The translations under genes and the position numbers were made by a program. This document shows, piece by piece, positions 25,227-37,452 of a stretch of DNA of 64,000 bases. Positions within the stretch are counted from its first letter, which is position 1, and the number at the start of each line of letters is the position of its first letter. The notes under the pieces were generated by a model. That model saw only the letters and a list, made by a program, of their open reading frames with translations, ran no database searches and was not told the DNA's origin. Source of the DNA: Lutjanus erythropterus (lineage: Eukaryota > Chordata > Actinopteri > Lutjaniformes > Lutjanidae); NCBI GenBank assembly GCA_020091685.1, contig CM034592.1, positions 35,502,350 to 35,566,349 of the forward strand, read 5' to 3'.

Positions 25227-26557
25227 TCATCTGCTGTTTTCCTCCCCGTCACAGCGGGACATGTGGAGCTGAGCAACTGGACGGGACAGGTGTGCAGCCT
25301 CCCACCTCACGTGTGCTGGAAAAATCAAAAGGCAATAGAAATCAGGATGTTGATGATGATAGACAAGTGAAAAAAATATATATAACAAAGACCATCCGCT
25401 CACTCCGCGCTCATCCTGTCTTCACTCCTCACAACTTTGCCCTTAAAACTCCTGATAACTGTCAAACAGAGTGAAATTTCAAAAATTTGCATTTCTGCAT
25501 GGAGTTGGCTTTGTCTGTGTGGCTGTTTTAAGAAAAAAAAAATCCTAAAGATTCCCTGCTCACAACAGTAGCCAAGAGTAGTGCACAAAAAGAAAAGAAA
25601 AAAAGGGAGAAACACAGCAAGAAAAACTTACTTAATGCTTTCAAAAAGAAAAAAACACAACACAAGCCCTGCTTTAGTCCCCCCTGCCCCCTCTTTGGTC
25701 CCTCATTTCCCACGGCACACTGCTCCGCCATGAGCTTTCTGAAGAGCCCTACTCCTCGCGCGCTACATATGCTGCTTCCTGGAGCCAATGAAACAAAAAC
25801 TGTCTTATGCTTCACCATTTAGAAATATAAGAGGATGTGTGAGCATTAAGCGAAGCCCACTCCTGCGCTGACGTGGCCTGTGGTGGGTGACTTGTGTGAC
25901 GAGGTTGGTGGTTTAAGTACACCACGTGTTATTTTCAAGGATGAATGACAGCCATCAGCGCTATAAGCTTATGGTTCGACACCTTTTTTTTCCCCAGCAG
26001 GCATCAGTATCTGATGAATGACTGTGGATGGCCTTGACTTTTCACTGCTTTGGTCTTACATGTACTGTATGTATTGCAATGCAAGCTTTCCCCCTTCCAT
26101 TCACCCAAAACTGGTCTTACTGCAGAGCTTTGAGGACAACTTGAATGTTTCTTCTTGTTTTTGTTTTTTCACGTTTTCACACACACAGAAACAGTACTTA
26201 TTCATATAGATAGGTAGGTTAACTGTGACTTTACTGATAGCCGCTAGGTAGGTAGGTGCTGTTAGTAGTAAACATAGTCAAGTAGATAATTGCATGACAT
26301 TTTTATCTGAATGAGAATTTCCACTTGTTTCTCAACTGCCACTTGCTTCATCACACCACTGTATATTTGTCTGTACACTGCCTTCTATACAAAATCCACT
26401 CTTTTTAAAAAGGATGCCTGCAGGTAGCTGTGACAAGAACCTAAAGCTGTATGTTAGAGGATTTCTTAAGGAATAATAATAAGGCTGAATCCTACACCTA
26501 ACAGGATGCGGTGTCCTTGTCAATATTAACATTCCATGTAGAAGTTCATTGCCGTTT
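25227..26557 (+). other. Proximal 3' UTR and downstream DNA of kcna2
   Basis: Unique DNA follows the kcna2 stop, with no AATAAA before the MITE that begins near 26558. The first candidate poly(A) hexamers are ATTAAA at 26581 (inside the MITE arm), ATTAAA near 26766, AATAAA at 27010 and AATAAA at 28048. Mammalian KCNA2 has a long 3' UTR, so transcription may run on for several kb. No other gene is seen here. Confidence 0.4.
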
Positions 26558-27692
26558 GATGGAACAGTTCACCCTCCCAAATTAAAAACGCATATTTTTC
26601 CCCTAGCCGGCAGTGTTACTTATTCATTTAGATTTTTTTGGTGTGAGTTGCAGAGTTTTGGAAATATCAGCTGTAGAGATGTCTGGCCTCTCTCCAGTAC
26701 AATGAGACTAAATGGCACTTGGCTTGGTTTGCTCAAAGTGCCCCCCCCAAAAAAAGAAAAGAAAAATTAAAAACCATTGTCTCTTTCCAAAAATCATGAT
26801 GTGGTTACTAAAGATAATCCACACACCTTGTTGTGACAAATTTCATGTGGGAACTAATTTCTTTCTGCAGTAGAATCTACTGGGGCTGCACAATTGATTG
26901 CAACGTTATTGAAATCATAATATGGCCAAGTGAAGTTTCCAAATTGCAGAACCAGAATTGAATTGCAGTTTTTTTGGAAAAGGAAAAATGTGAGAGAAAA
27001 CAGCATTATAATAAAGTACTGTAAAGCTAATCTCATCCTTAGAAACCTTTTGGAAAAGGGCAGGCACTTTCAAACAACCACTGGCAGGTGACTGGATGAG
27101 CCATCTGTCTATCATGTCTAACACAGGCTGACTTCAAGCAGTCAGATCAAATTCTTGAAGAAAAGCCTTCAGTGTCATTCTTTATTCGTCTTTCAGTGAA
27201 GGAAATACTCCACAGTTCTGATATAACTGATGCTATTGCAGCATCTACGCTAACTTCCTCAGGAGCTACCAGTGTTTGTTTGAGACCGGTCGTTTCCATG
27301 GACGCTTCCTGCTGTCCTCACACCTAAAACCACACCCGTAGCTGCTTGTAGTACCTCCTAAGATGCTGATTGGCTGTGCCACTTCTGGGGCGGACACAAA
27401 CAAATAACCTGAAGCCTGGCAAGATGGATTCTTGCATGATTTTGTGATGCAGCTGCCTTGGAATGTAAATGTAAACTTGCATTGATGCATTGGCCCCAAC
27501 AAATATGACATTATCATGATTTTATTAGGTTTTATACTGGAGAGAAGTCAGATGTCTCTACAGCTGATATCTCCAAAAATCTGCAGCTCACACACACACA
27601 CACACACACACAAAATCTAGATGGATAAATAGCGCTGCAGGCTGGGGGAAAAAATATGTATTTTTAGATTTGGGGTGAACTGTCCCTTTAAA
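26558..27692. mobile_element. Fold-back MITE, about 1.13 kb, with nested insertion
   Basis: The left end (GGAACAGTTCACCCTCCC) and right end (GGGGTGAACTGTCCCTTT) are inverted copies, and similarity continues inwards for more than 150 bp on each side (the GAGATGTCTGGCCTCTCTC arm near 26677 against its complement near 27541-27556). The centre is disrupted by another repeat starting near 26883 (GGGGCTGCACAATTGATTG). The right arm carries a short CA microsatellite at 27590-27612. I recognise this as a common non-autonomous teleost element. It has no transposase. Confidence 0.8.
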
Positions 27693-29289
27693 GTTTCTGC
27701 CAGGTCGCTGTAAACAGCCGAGCTGTGATTTTTCAGGCGTAAACTCACACTCTAGTTTTGGACATTTAATCCACAGTTGCGGATGTGATAGACTTGCAGT
27801 GCTGTCTTTTTTCACAGGTTTGTCACATGATCACGTCCTCATGATCAAAATAGCAACTTTTTAAGGACCCGTGTATGGAATAATGCTTCCCCCCGAACTG
27901 CCTTTCTATCTGGGTTTACGCTACTCTCCTAGTGTTGCATGACCTCAAAAAACATTCCTAGAAGCATGCATTTAAGCTCAAAGAAGAAGCCTCTGAGACT
28001 AAAAAAGTATAATTATTACAATAGATATATTTATTTCTTATATATATAATAAAATATATGTATACAGACAGTACACATATCCAGTACACATATACTTTTA
28101 TCGGACAATTAAAAAACTTTAAAATAGTAATGTTTAAGAGAAAGCGAGAGCCTTTCCACAATGCGCAGATCATTGCCATGTTTTTATTTTTAACAACAGT
28201 AATAATTGTTCTGAGCACTGTTTCTATGTTCTCCTGTTTCAGAGTGCCAAAGACACACTCTCACTAGCCCTTTCAAAAAGCATTAATTGTCTTTTACTGG
28301 TGAGCTTTTTCCGTCCTGAATTTAAACACAAAAAGTTTGCTTCACTTAGTTGAAAACTGCCTTCTGTGAAGTAGTTGTTGAAAGGCAGGGCGTTGTTTAA
28401 AAAAAAAAAACTGTATCATCCCGAACCAGAAAGCTTTTCTTTTTTTATTGGCGTTAAATTGTTCAGAATTTAAATGGAGTCTGGCTGTCCTCTGAGAAGT
28501 CTTTGATGCCAGGAGCTCAATCTGTCTTTAAAAGTTGGCATCAAATGTGAATTAGGTTCTGATTCTAGGATTGTGTCCAGCTGAGATTTTCCACCGTTTG
28601 CTCAACACTGCCAAGGTAACAGTGAAAGGCAGTAACGTCAATATGGGAAGTGATAATTAGCAGCAGTGTAGCAGATATTGGCTAACCTAGGGGTCCTCTG
28701 ACTTCACTCCTGAGTCTCTTGCCTTTCTTCATCTTTTCACAGATGTCTTAGGTAATTAGAAAGGTGATGGATTGGGAAAAGGTCTGTAGCAAGAAACTGT
28801 CTGAATGAATTGTGTCACGTCAGGATGTACATCTTTATTCTTAGGGTCTCATTCTGCTCACTACAGTCTTTAACCTGCAGTAGCAAAATGTTTTTAACGC
28901 CATCGCTGCCAATATGTGCTCAGGATGCCTCGTCCGACTGCCTGACACGAGGCTTCTGAAGTCATCTCTCTGTCCTGATCCGTGTCTGCTTTCATGTGTC
29001 TCTTGAAGGGATTTTTAGAGAACTTTAAACTGGAGCAGTTATGTTTGTTGATTTCCCAAGAGTAGCATAAAGGTGGCACTTGAGGTAGGACCAGATTAAA
29101 TAGTTGTTTAGCAATATTCCCATAATCCTTTGGTGATGGAGGGGTCTGTGTGGAGAACATAGATGTTTGTTTTTTTAAGAAAAGAATTAACCTTTATGGA
29201 CCTCCACAGTCCAACCAAGATCTTACTGATCATCAGTTGAGTATTGACGCGGGTGTGTTGATGCACAGCTGTGTGGGAGATGTCTGTGC

Positions 29290-29293
<4 letters not shown>

Positions 29294-29327
<34 letters not shown>
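29294..29327. repeat. (TG)n microsatellite
   Basis: About 17 uninterrupted TG units, followed by ATGAGAGAGAGAAAGAGAG. Simple sequence repeat. Confidence 0.95.
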
Positions 29328-29330
<3 letters not shown>

Positions 29331-30052
29331 AGAGAGAGAAAGAGAGCGAACCACTGAATGTCAGTGTCTTAGCCTGGTTGTACAGCTGCATTTATGCAAC
29401 AGCCATTTGCATATCTGTATATGTGGAAAAAAAAAACACTCACAGTCTGACCAAAAATATTTGTCTATGCATGCAAATGCATTGTATCTTATTGTCTTCA
29501 TTGCATTTTTTGGACAGATATTCATGATAAATGTTGCAGATACCTGCAGCATTTATCTGTTATGTTTGAAATTGGGCACATTACCGTACCTCAGCCAAAT
29601 TCACTGTAGCAACTTCACGATGTGACGGTTATTTCTGCTTAAAGCACAAAGACGAGTAGACTCATCCTCATCTGTACACCTGCAGATTTAATCTGTAAAG
29701 TGTTTTTATTCAGTGGAAACTAAAAGTCAATTCAAATGATCTTGTATTGCTTTATAGGGAGCACCACAGCCTCTAAAAAAAAAAAGAAAAAAAAAAGTCA
29801 TCTCTCACCTGCTGAGGGACCCACCAGCAAATCCACTCCATGAGAAGGGTGCCCAACAGTGACTACACTGAGAAATCTATGCAGAGAATGATTATTAGCT
29901 GGTAGTTGAGAAGGTTTAATTACAATTTTTTTGTGTTTTGTCCAACACCAATTACATGTTGATCCCAAAGAGCTGGTGCTGCATTTGAAATGACCCTTTA
30001 ATTAAAGGTAGAACATGCCAGGAAATCAAATACTGATGATTTGGGTTGCTAA

Positions 30053-31082
30053 ATAGGGTTGGGCGATTGGATGAATATATTGACTGTTGTGATTGGCCGA
30101 GCCCATCGCTGGCTTTTTTTTTTTTTTTTTTTGTCTTTATGATATTGTAGAGCCAAAATATTTTCATGTCTGACTCAGTTTCATTTATTTATTTGTTTGA
30201 ATTCATTTTAAGCAAGCCAGAGTTGGTGATTTATTTTGTTTCTGTCTCTCGAGTTTAAATGAAGTGGGTTTTAAAAGGCAATTAAAGCTCATCTGAGTTT
30301 GGTAAAAAATAGACTTGTCAAGTCAGATTTTATTTAGAAAGCCCAATGTTACAAATCGCAATTTGACACAGGGCCCTTGTCCTTAAACCCTCGAAAAAGA
30401 AAGAAAAAACTCCCAAAACCTAAATTTGGGAATTTGGTTGTATTTTTCTTGTAGGAACATAGGTGTGCAAATATTTCCTCTCTTGACATTTTGTGCGTTT
30501 GTTTTCTTTATTTATTGTATTTAATGAACGTAGCTCACAGCAGGCACACATCTCTCAGCTGAAATGGTTACTGGACTGTTAGTCTGACTGACTGGCTGTA
30601 GACGGCGGGTATAAGCCTGCCATTGGCTGCTGTTTCAGGCGACATCCGCCATATCTGCTGTCTGCATTTTCACGGGAAACAACAACAACCTCCAAACTGG
30701 CACTGAAAATAGAAACTTAGCACCTGGTTGTTAATAGGATAAATGTAAAGAAGCTGAAAGTTGTTAGATTTTCTTATGTAGGAGTTTAGACATTTTAATG
30801 TCAGGGCTCGCCTTGCCAGCAGATGTTCTGCCAAAACGAGTTCCCCTCACACTATTTTGCAGGGGCGCTGTGGCTGCGCCCCGGGTTTAGTGATGCCCAA
30901 GACAACTGTGATTGGTTTAAAGAAATACAAACAAGCCAAAGGTTTTTTTTCTTTTTTAGCCCATAGCAGAATGATAATGTGGGGTAATGTGCTGTGGCAG
31001 GACTGGAGAAAAGCCTGGCTATGTGAGACTTTTAGGCTGGCGGTGGCCGGCTGGAAAATTTTAACATATCGCCCAACCCCAT
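30053..31082. mobile_element. DNA transposon remnant with GGGTTGGGCGAT termini
   Basis: The left end GGGTTGGGCGATTGG (30057 on) and the right end ATATCGCCCAACCCC (ending near 31080) are inverted copies, defining an element of about 1.0 kb. Inside are a poly(T) run (30115-30132), a fish repeat fragment with AAAGCCCAATGTTACAAAT near 30340, and another at 30840-31030 (GGGGCGCTGTGG, then GCCTGGCTATGTGAGACT). This is probably a hAT-like non-autonomous element with nested repeats. No coding capacity is visible and no clear target-site duplication. Confidence 0.6.
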
Positions 31083-31189
31083 TGGTAAAGCGTCCCGGAC
31101 ACAGCAAAATAATGAGAAAATAAGTGAGTCGATACATTGTTTTTAAGGAAAATTTTGCATACTATGCCTTTAGGTAGAAGACACATACT

Positions 31190-31980
31190 TTGCAATATTC
31201 TGCTGCTGTACGTCAAACACTCAGACGTGAGCTGAATGTGAATATGAGCTGTCTGAGCTTTGGGTTTGTTTGAACTGCGGTGTCAGCTCTTTGAGACGAG
31301 GCTCCTACATTTATAAAAAAAAAAAAGGAAAAAAACTCATACATACGGGAAACAAGATGATCAATATGCAATCTGTATGCATGTGTGTGTTTGAGAACGA
31401 TGGTTTTCTTTTTCGTTTTTGACCCCCAGAGCCTGATAGTGTGGCATCCACTGAAACAATATGTACAGTTGTTCACCCCCCATCCTCCCCCCTCGTTATC
31501 ATAGAGGCCTGAAAACATCCATCAACGTTGGTACAGTGGATAATGGATTTTCTTTCTATGAAATGAAATGTTGACAGAATAATGTAAATAATAACCAATG
31601 GATGATGGAGCAAAAACCATGTACTATATACTGTATGTGAAGTCTGGATTTAAAAACGTAGTATTATCTGCACTTTACAAGACAAAAAGGACAATCTATG
31701 GACAAGAAAAACATGTGAAATTAAAAATGCATATAATCCTTCCAAATGATCATAACCCTGACAAAGTAATATCAATAATGAAGCCAATAATAATTCAACT
31801 GAAACTGTGTTCAGTGTGTTTATTGTGTGCCGTCATTACTGCACTTTTTTGGTTATTTTTGTTGGCATCGAGTGGAAAAACAAGCGAGAGGTGTTTTTCA
31901 AATGTTCATCCAGCCTTTTTTTCTCCTCCTCACATCATCACATTGTTCTCAAGGTATTTAGTCAGCAAATGATTTGAGGA
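31190..31980 (+). other. Repeat-free AT-rich block, possible distal 3' UTR
   Basis: No recognised repeat. Composition resembles a vertebrate 3' UTR: A/T-rich, with ATTAAA at 31720 and a GT-rich stretch (GTGTTCAGTGTGTTTATTG) near 31810. It could be the far end of a long kcna2 3' UTR, or plain intergenic DNA. Open frames here (such as 31598-31972) have no recognisable domain. Confidence 0.25.
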
Positions 31981-32225
31981 GCTAATTTTAGCCGCAGAAC
32001 GTCTGCGCTGATACAAAACGCCGTGAATCGATCAGAGGCCTCTTTGTTGTTATTCTTAGGACATCCAGCGTCTTTGTAGCCGCGGGCAGTGTGGAGGACA
32101 TTTTCAAACGCCTCCTGGTATCTTCAGCTTCTTCACCGCCTTTAAGTGCACGGTATATGCTCCCTGCAGTTTAAAAGAGAGAGCAGGGTGTTCTATTAAT
32201 AGCCTTTTTGTTGGAGAAAGAGATA
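31980..32225. promoter_or_regulatory. Candidate conserved non-coding element
   Basis: A block of balanced composition with CpGs (GCAGAACGTCTGCGCTG, GTAGCCGCGGGCAGTG) in AT-rich surroundings, repeat-free and without coding potential. Offered as a candidate enhancer only on appearance. Confidence 0.25.
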
Positions 32226-32262
32226 GATGGAGGAGGAGGAGGAGGAGGAGGAGGAGGAACGT
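32226..32262. repeat. (GGA)n simple repeat
   Basis: About ten GGA/GAG units (32228-32258), continuing as a purine-rich strand to about 32320. Purine-pyrimidine asymmetric DNA. Confidence 0.9.
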
Positions 32263-32496
32263 GAGCAGAGGAGGAGACAGAGAGAAGGGTGGAAAGGAGA
32301 TGGCAGAGGAGGAGAAAGGCAAAAATCCTTCATGGTGAACTTTTCATGGTGGTACAGACCTGACATCCATGTGTAACAAGACACAAGAGAAAAAAATGAC
32401 TTTTTCTTCCTGTAGATGCTTTTTGTTTGGGGAAAAATGGAGGTTTGTTTCTTTAAAGTGTGTAAATTCTGCTGCTGCAATTTAAAATAATATATA

Positions 32497-33722
32497 GGGC
32501 TGCAATGATAATGATAATGATTATTTTCATTCTTGATAAATCGGTTGATTTTTTTTTTTTTTTTTGAGTAATTGATATGAGATGTTTGGTCCATAAAATG
32601 TCAGAAAATTGTGAAAAATGTCAATCACAGTTTCCCAAAACCCAAGATGATGTCCTTTAATGTTCTTATTTCACCCTACAACCCAAAGATATTAAAACTG
32701 TCATCGAGGAGTAACTAAACCAGAAAATATTCACACTCGAGAAGCTGAAATTTAAGAATTTTGCCTTCTTTTTTCCTTAAAAAATTACTCAAAATAATGG
32801 ATTGATTATCAGTTAATTGTATACTTGACAATGTTATAGTTATAAGAGTTGAAGTAGTTGATTAATTGATCAGTCACCAAATATTTTGATAATGATTTGA
32901 TTTATCAGTTTGAGTAATTTTTTAAAGCAAAAATGATACATTTCTCTGATTTCAGCTTCTTTCATGACAATAAACATAATATCTTTGGCTTGTGGACAAA
33001 ACAAAATATTTGAGGGCGTCACCTTCGGCTTTTGGCAATAGTGATCAATGTTTTTCATGATTTTCTGACATTTTATGAACTAAACTGAGGAAATAATCAT
33101 CAGCATGACTTATCATGAAGATAATCCTTAGTTACATGTAATGGCTGACAACTAATTGATTAATTGTTGCAGCTCTGAATACAAGATAATGTAGTATGCC
33201 ATAACTGTTAGAGCTGCAATAGTTGATTAATCGATTAGTTTTCAACTATTTTGATAATCAGTTAAGCAGTGTGACTATTTTTTGGAGGGAAAAAAGTAAA
33301 CTCTCTGATTCCAGCTTTGAAATGTGAATATTTTGTGGTTTCTTCAGTCCTTTATGACATTAAACTGAATAACAAGACATATGTGGACGTTATGTTGGGC
33401 TTTGGGGAACATGGATTGAAATTTTTCACAAATTTCTTACATTTTATAGACTAAACAAATAACTGATTAACTGCAAAAATAATCAACAGATAAATTGACA
33501 TTGAAAATAATCATTAGTTGCCGCCCCAGTTTCTTTAGTCCTCCATGACAATCAAGTGATTGAACAAGACATTTGAAGTCGCCACATGGGGCTGTGGTCC
33601 GTAAAATGTCAGAAAAAAGTGGAAAATGTTGATCGGTGTTTCTCAAACAACTAATCAATTACTTGAGAACAGAATTGACAGATGAAATGATGCTGAAAAT
33701 ATGGTTAGCTGCAGCCCTGACA
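32497..33722. mobile_element. Cluster of four copies of one teleost MITE
   Basis: Four copies of the element bounded by GGGCTGCAA / TTGCAGCTC and holding the ATTAATCGATTAG, TGTGGACAAAACA and AAATGTCAGAAAAT motifs lie end to end. They are 32497-32848 (minus), 32848-33178 (plus), 33211-33528 (plus) and a truncated one at 33528-33722 (plus). Copies are diverged. The first two form an inverted pair. No transposase is present. Confidence 0.8.
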
Positions 33723-34548
33723 GCGATGTATCTCAGGTTATGTTACTCCGCTGTGTTTTCTGATGTACCTCTCCTCACCTGTCACATCTACACCTGCACG
33801 GTTTATTTTAGAGCTCGCTGCCGTCTTGTCTTGTGCTGTCCGCTATCTTTAGTCCACTTGTGGTTTAACTACAGCTCTGCATGGCGAGCGGGAACACTTG
33901 GGGCCTCTGTGCTGTAGCTACATCTCTGCTGTAGTCATTAGTCTTGCTTTGATCCGGCGATGCAGTGCAGCACTCTGCAGCTCGCTCTGCCGCCTGAAAC
34001 CAGGGCAAAGAGGGAGAGGCAGTAGCCCAGCTAAGGACACAGGCAGTCGGAGCACATGCAGGCCTGCTGCAGGTGGCCACAGCACTGTTGTTGTTGTTAG
34101 GGAGGAGTGCGTGGGCGTGTGTGTGTGTGTCTCAGTGTGTTGTTTGTCAGGGATGGTAGCATGCCCACAGGAGCACGGTTGAGCAGTCACACAGGCTTGC
34201 ACTGTGCTTACCAGCTTGTAATTAGGAGACGAGCGCAGTGGGACCTGCTGCTAATCCAACAGGGCTGCCCTGGCACAGGACCACACCCCGTTATTAGGAG
34301 GTGTTCAGCTTTTTTACACTCATTAACTCCCTGCTCTGATATCAGCCAGCGAAGGTTCTCTGTCATCACCTGAGAAGACCTGCAGCGAGGCCTGAAGAGG
34401 CCGAGGCCTTCTTTAGCAGACGGCAGCAGTGACAACAGGGTTTTAGTTTGTTGGGCTTGAAGAGAAGATTAAAATAATGGAGATAGATGTTCAATTTTAC
34501 TTGGAAGCTTGTTTGTGCAGTGAGGAGGAAAATGAAGAAGAAAGCATT

Positions 34549-34563
34549 AGTGCCCTCTAGGGG
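34549..34563 (-). promoter_or_regulatory. Candidate CTCF site
   Basis: The complement, CCCCTAGAGGGCACT, fits the CTCF core CCASYAGRKGGCRSY with one mismatch. It lies between kcna2 and kcna10. Motif match only. Confidence 0.35.
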
Positions 34564-34639
34564 TGTTAATGCAGAAATGACACCATGACTGTACATCAGT
34601 TTCTCTCTAACAGTCAATGAGTTAGAAAGAAAGCTTATT

Positions 34640-35250
34640 GTTTAAAGAAAACACTCTAAAACACTGAGGAGAAGTATAGCTATAGTTATAAAGAACTACA
34701 ACAAAAACTAGAAAAGAACAAGTGAATTTAGAAGCAAACTTACAGATATGTCATGGATCTCACAATGTTATCAAACAGATTGAATCCAAAAGAAGTCCAT
34801 CGCTGCCAAAAGAAGAGTACTTGAAATCATTATACTCCAATTCTTTGTTGGGCAAAAGTGACAATACAACATTTAAAAAATTATTTATTACAAGTAAATA
34901 TACAAAAGTATTATCAGCAAACTCCAAGGTCAAAAGTAAAAAAAAACTTATGCAGAATAATGTCCCATATGATATACTATTGTATACTACTTTATTAGAC
35001 TGTTACTGCTGATGTACTTATGTGTAAATAGCATTTTACTGTTGTAGCTGATCAACGTGGGACTCATTACAAATAAATAAAATGTGTGATGATTATTGGT
35101 AAGTTAAAAAAGAAAAAAAACAAAACAAATTTGTACTACACAAATATGAATTCATAATTTTTACTTTTTTTGTTGCTGTAATTTAGATAATTTTTCTGTT
35201 CTGGGTTTCAAATAGATATTTAAATGAAACAAAGGATGAGATTGCTAGTG
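34640..35250. other. Unassigned AT-rich DNA
   Basis: No recognised repeat. The 96-codon frame at 34722-35012 is rich in Lys, Ser and Asn, has no recognisable domain, and ends with an AATAAATAAAATG run about 60 bp later. I do not call it a gene. Confidence 0.35.
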
Positions 35251-35267
35251 TGGAGAAACAGGGAGGT

Positions 35268-35850
35268 GTACTGGTGTAAGAAGCTAAACGATGCTCATTA
35301 AAATGTATGTTGGCTAGCTAAAAAAAAGCCCCACCCAAAAAAATCAAAATCAGTTTAAGTGTGCGCTATATTTAAAATATTTTCACCTCTTTACCTTTTG
35401 GGAAATTGCCATTAAAAAAAGCCAAATTTCGCTCTTTCACACTCAACCAGACTCCATTGGTGAAGTCAGTAATTTTACCTCACAGAACACGGGAGTTGCT
35501 GGTTTATCACTGCCTTGATCTGTTAGTTTGTTCATGTTATTCACTGAAGTCATACAATAACACAAACAACCTAACTGACCAAGGCAGTGGATGACTAGCA
35601 ACTCCCGTGTTCTGTGATGTAAAATTGCTGTTTTGCCAGTGGAGTTTGGTGTCTTTGTAGAGAGTAATATTTGGCTTATATAATGTTGGTCGCCTGTCAG
35701 TAGAGGCTGTCTGATGGCAAAGTAAAGCAGTGAAAAAAATTCCAAATATACCATACGTTTAAACTGACATTGATTTTTTTCTTTAGGTGGACCTTTTCTA
35801 AGTGGCTAAATTACCTTTTGTTGCTGACCCTGTCCACAGCACTTCATTAT
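35268..35850. mobile_element. Long palindromic MITE, same family, ends lost
   Basis: Contains AAGAAGCTAAACGATGC, then GCTAAAAAAAAGCCCCACCC and the core inverted arms (CTCACAGAACACGGGAGTTG against CAACTCCCGTGTTCTGTGAT), and finishes near CCTGTCCACAGCACTTCATT. The terminal TTAAAGGGAT motifs are missing. Confidence 0.7.
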
Positions 35851-37074
35851 TTATTGCCAACCAATCAGTATATATTCTACATAAACGTTCTGCAGGTTTT
35901 CATTGGTCTAATCAGTAACTGAGTCTCTTCTCATGGTGAGATAAGTAACAGCAGTGTTGGGTTTCCACACACAATAGGACACATGTCCAGGCCTGCTGCC
36001 TCCACAGTCATATGGAGGATCAATACACTCATATTGTGTGATGGCCACATTGAGTGGGTATGAGAATACACACACACACAAACATACGCGCACACACCCT
36101 CCTCCACCCCTCTGTGGGTGACAAATGGGCCGGGTTAAGGTCAGCCAACCATGCATCCCATCTCACAGGGGACAATGGTGAACCTGTCAGAGCACACACG
36201 CAGCACAACAGAGGGACAGATGCTCCGGAGCTCATAAAACCAGGAGACACGGAGTCGTATGAAAGAGCCGACCAGTATGAAAACTGGAGAAAATCCTCTT
36301 TGACACACAGACAAGGTGGCTGAATAAACAAAGTGGGGAGAGGTCACAGAGAAACCAGTGATTATCAGGCTGCAGGACTGGATGAGCCTCACTACCAGGT
36401 GTCAGTTTGTACAGTAATGGCCCTCTGACCTGAGCTGTGGAGGGATTGATCAGTACTGGTGGCGCTGCGTGTGGTAGAAGTGGGTTTAATCTGAGTAATG
36501 GAAGCCGGTTTGGTAATTGTGTTATCTGAGGCGACAACATATGGAGTGCAAATGAAGAGAGTTCATGTTTAGGAGCCTTGAGCTGTTTGTGCCGCAAGGA
36601 TAGAGAGTTAGTGTGGAGAGATTTATGAATGAAAGGACAACAACAATAATATCCACCCTGTGAGCTATGCTAACACTACTAGCTGATTAAATGTTGCTAC
36701 CCTTGCTATCAGCACCAGAAATACTAGTCGGTTTCATTAATTATTAATACTTTATTACTGTACAATGCCAGTCAACTGTTCCTCTAAGGTGTTACACACC
36801 ATCTAACCACTATCCAGACCTGCAGCTCTCCCTCCCTGTGCTGATGCCTGTATGTAAACCAGCAAGGCGGAAAGTGTGACAAAGGTGACATCTTGTAAAA
36901 ACCAACATGGTTTGGCCGTGTTTTGATGGAGAAAATGGAAATAAGGTTGTATGTTGGCTTTGTTAGAATAAACTGCCATCTAACCACTCAACCAGAGCAA
37001 TGCAGTCCCTCCAGGACTTTGCAGGCTTTTTTGGATTGTTGTGGCCTAAAATGCCTGATTTCACAGCAGCTTTT
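35851..37074. other. Unassigned DNA between palindromic repeats
   Basis: A short CA run near 36068-36100 and several overlapping open frames on both strands (36054-36597), none with a recognisable domain. No supported feature. Confidence 0.3.
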
Positions 37075-37452
37075 CTTTTTGCAAACAAATATAAGCCATT
37101 AAGGCAAATACTGTTCTCTCTCATTCAATCACACTCCATTGGTGAAGTCAGTAATTTTACCTCACATGACACAGGAGTTGCTAGTTTACCACTGCCTCAA
37201 TCCGTTAGTTTGTTTGTATTATTGTGTAACTTGAGTGTTTTAAAAAGTTAGTTCAGATTTACCAAAGTCATGCAATAACAAACTAAAAGATCGAGGCAGT
37301 GGTAGACCAGTAACTCCCATTGTTCTGCAAGGTAGAATTGCCAATGGCGTTTGGTGGCTTTGTAAAGAGTAATATTTGGTTTATATAATGTTGGTTGCCC
37401 ATCAGAAAAGGCTGTCTGACAGCAAAGTAAAGCACTGAAGAAATACTTTTTT
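37075..37452. mobile_element. Palindromic MITE core, same family
   Basis: Only the core remains: CCATTGGTGAAGTCAGTAAT, AGTTTGTTTGTATTATTGTG and the opposed ATCGAGGCAGTGGTAGACCA, up to GCAAAGTAAAGCACTGAAG. It is 1.2 kb from the copy at 35.3 kb. Confidence 0.7.

Larger units (their letters stand above)
27693..31190. other. Kcna2 downstream region, AT-rich with repeats
   Basis: 27693-30050 has no gene that I can support. It contains a TA-rich run (28021-28062) with AATAAA at 28048, and a (TG)n tract at 29294-29327 followed by (GA)n. From 30055 a DNA transposon begins, listed separately. Confidence 0.4.

Noticed and set aside
31598-31972. 124-codon plus-strand frame
   Set aside because: AT-rich UTR-like DNA. 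The hydrophobic stretch alone does not make it a gene.
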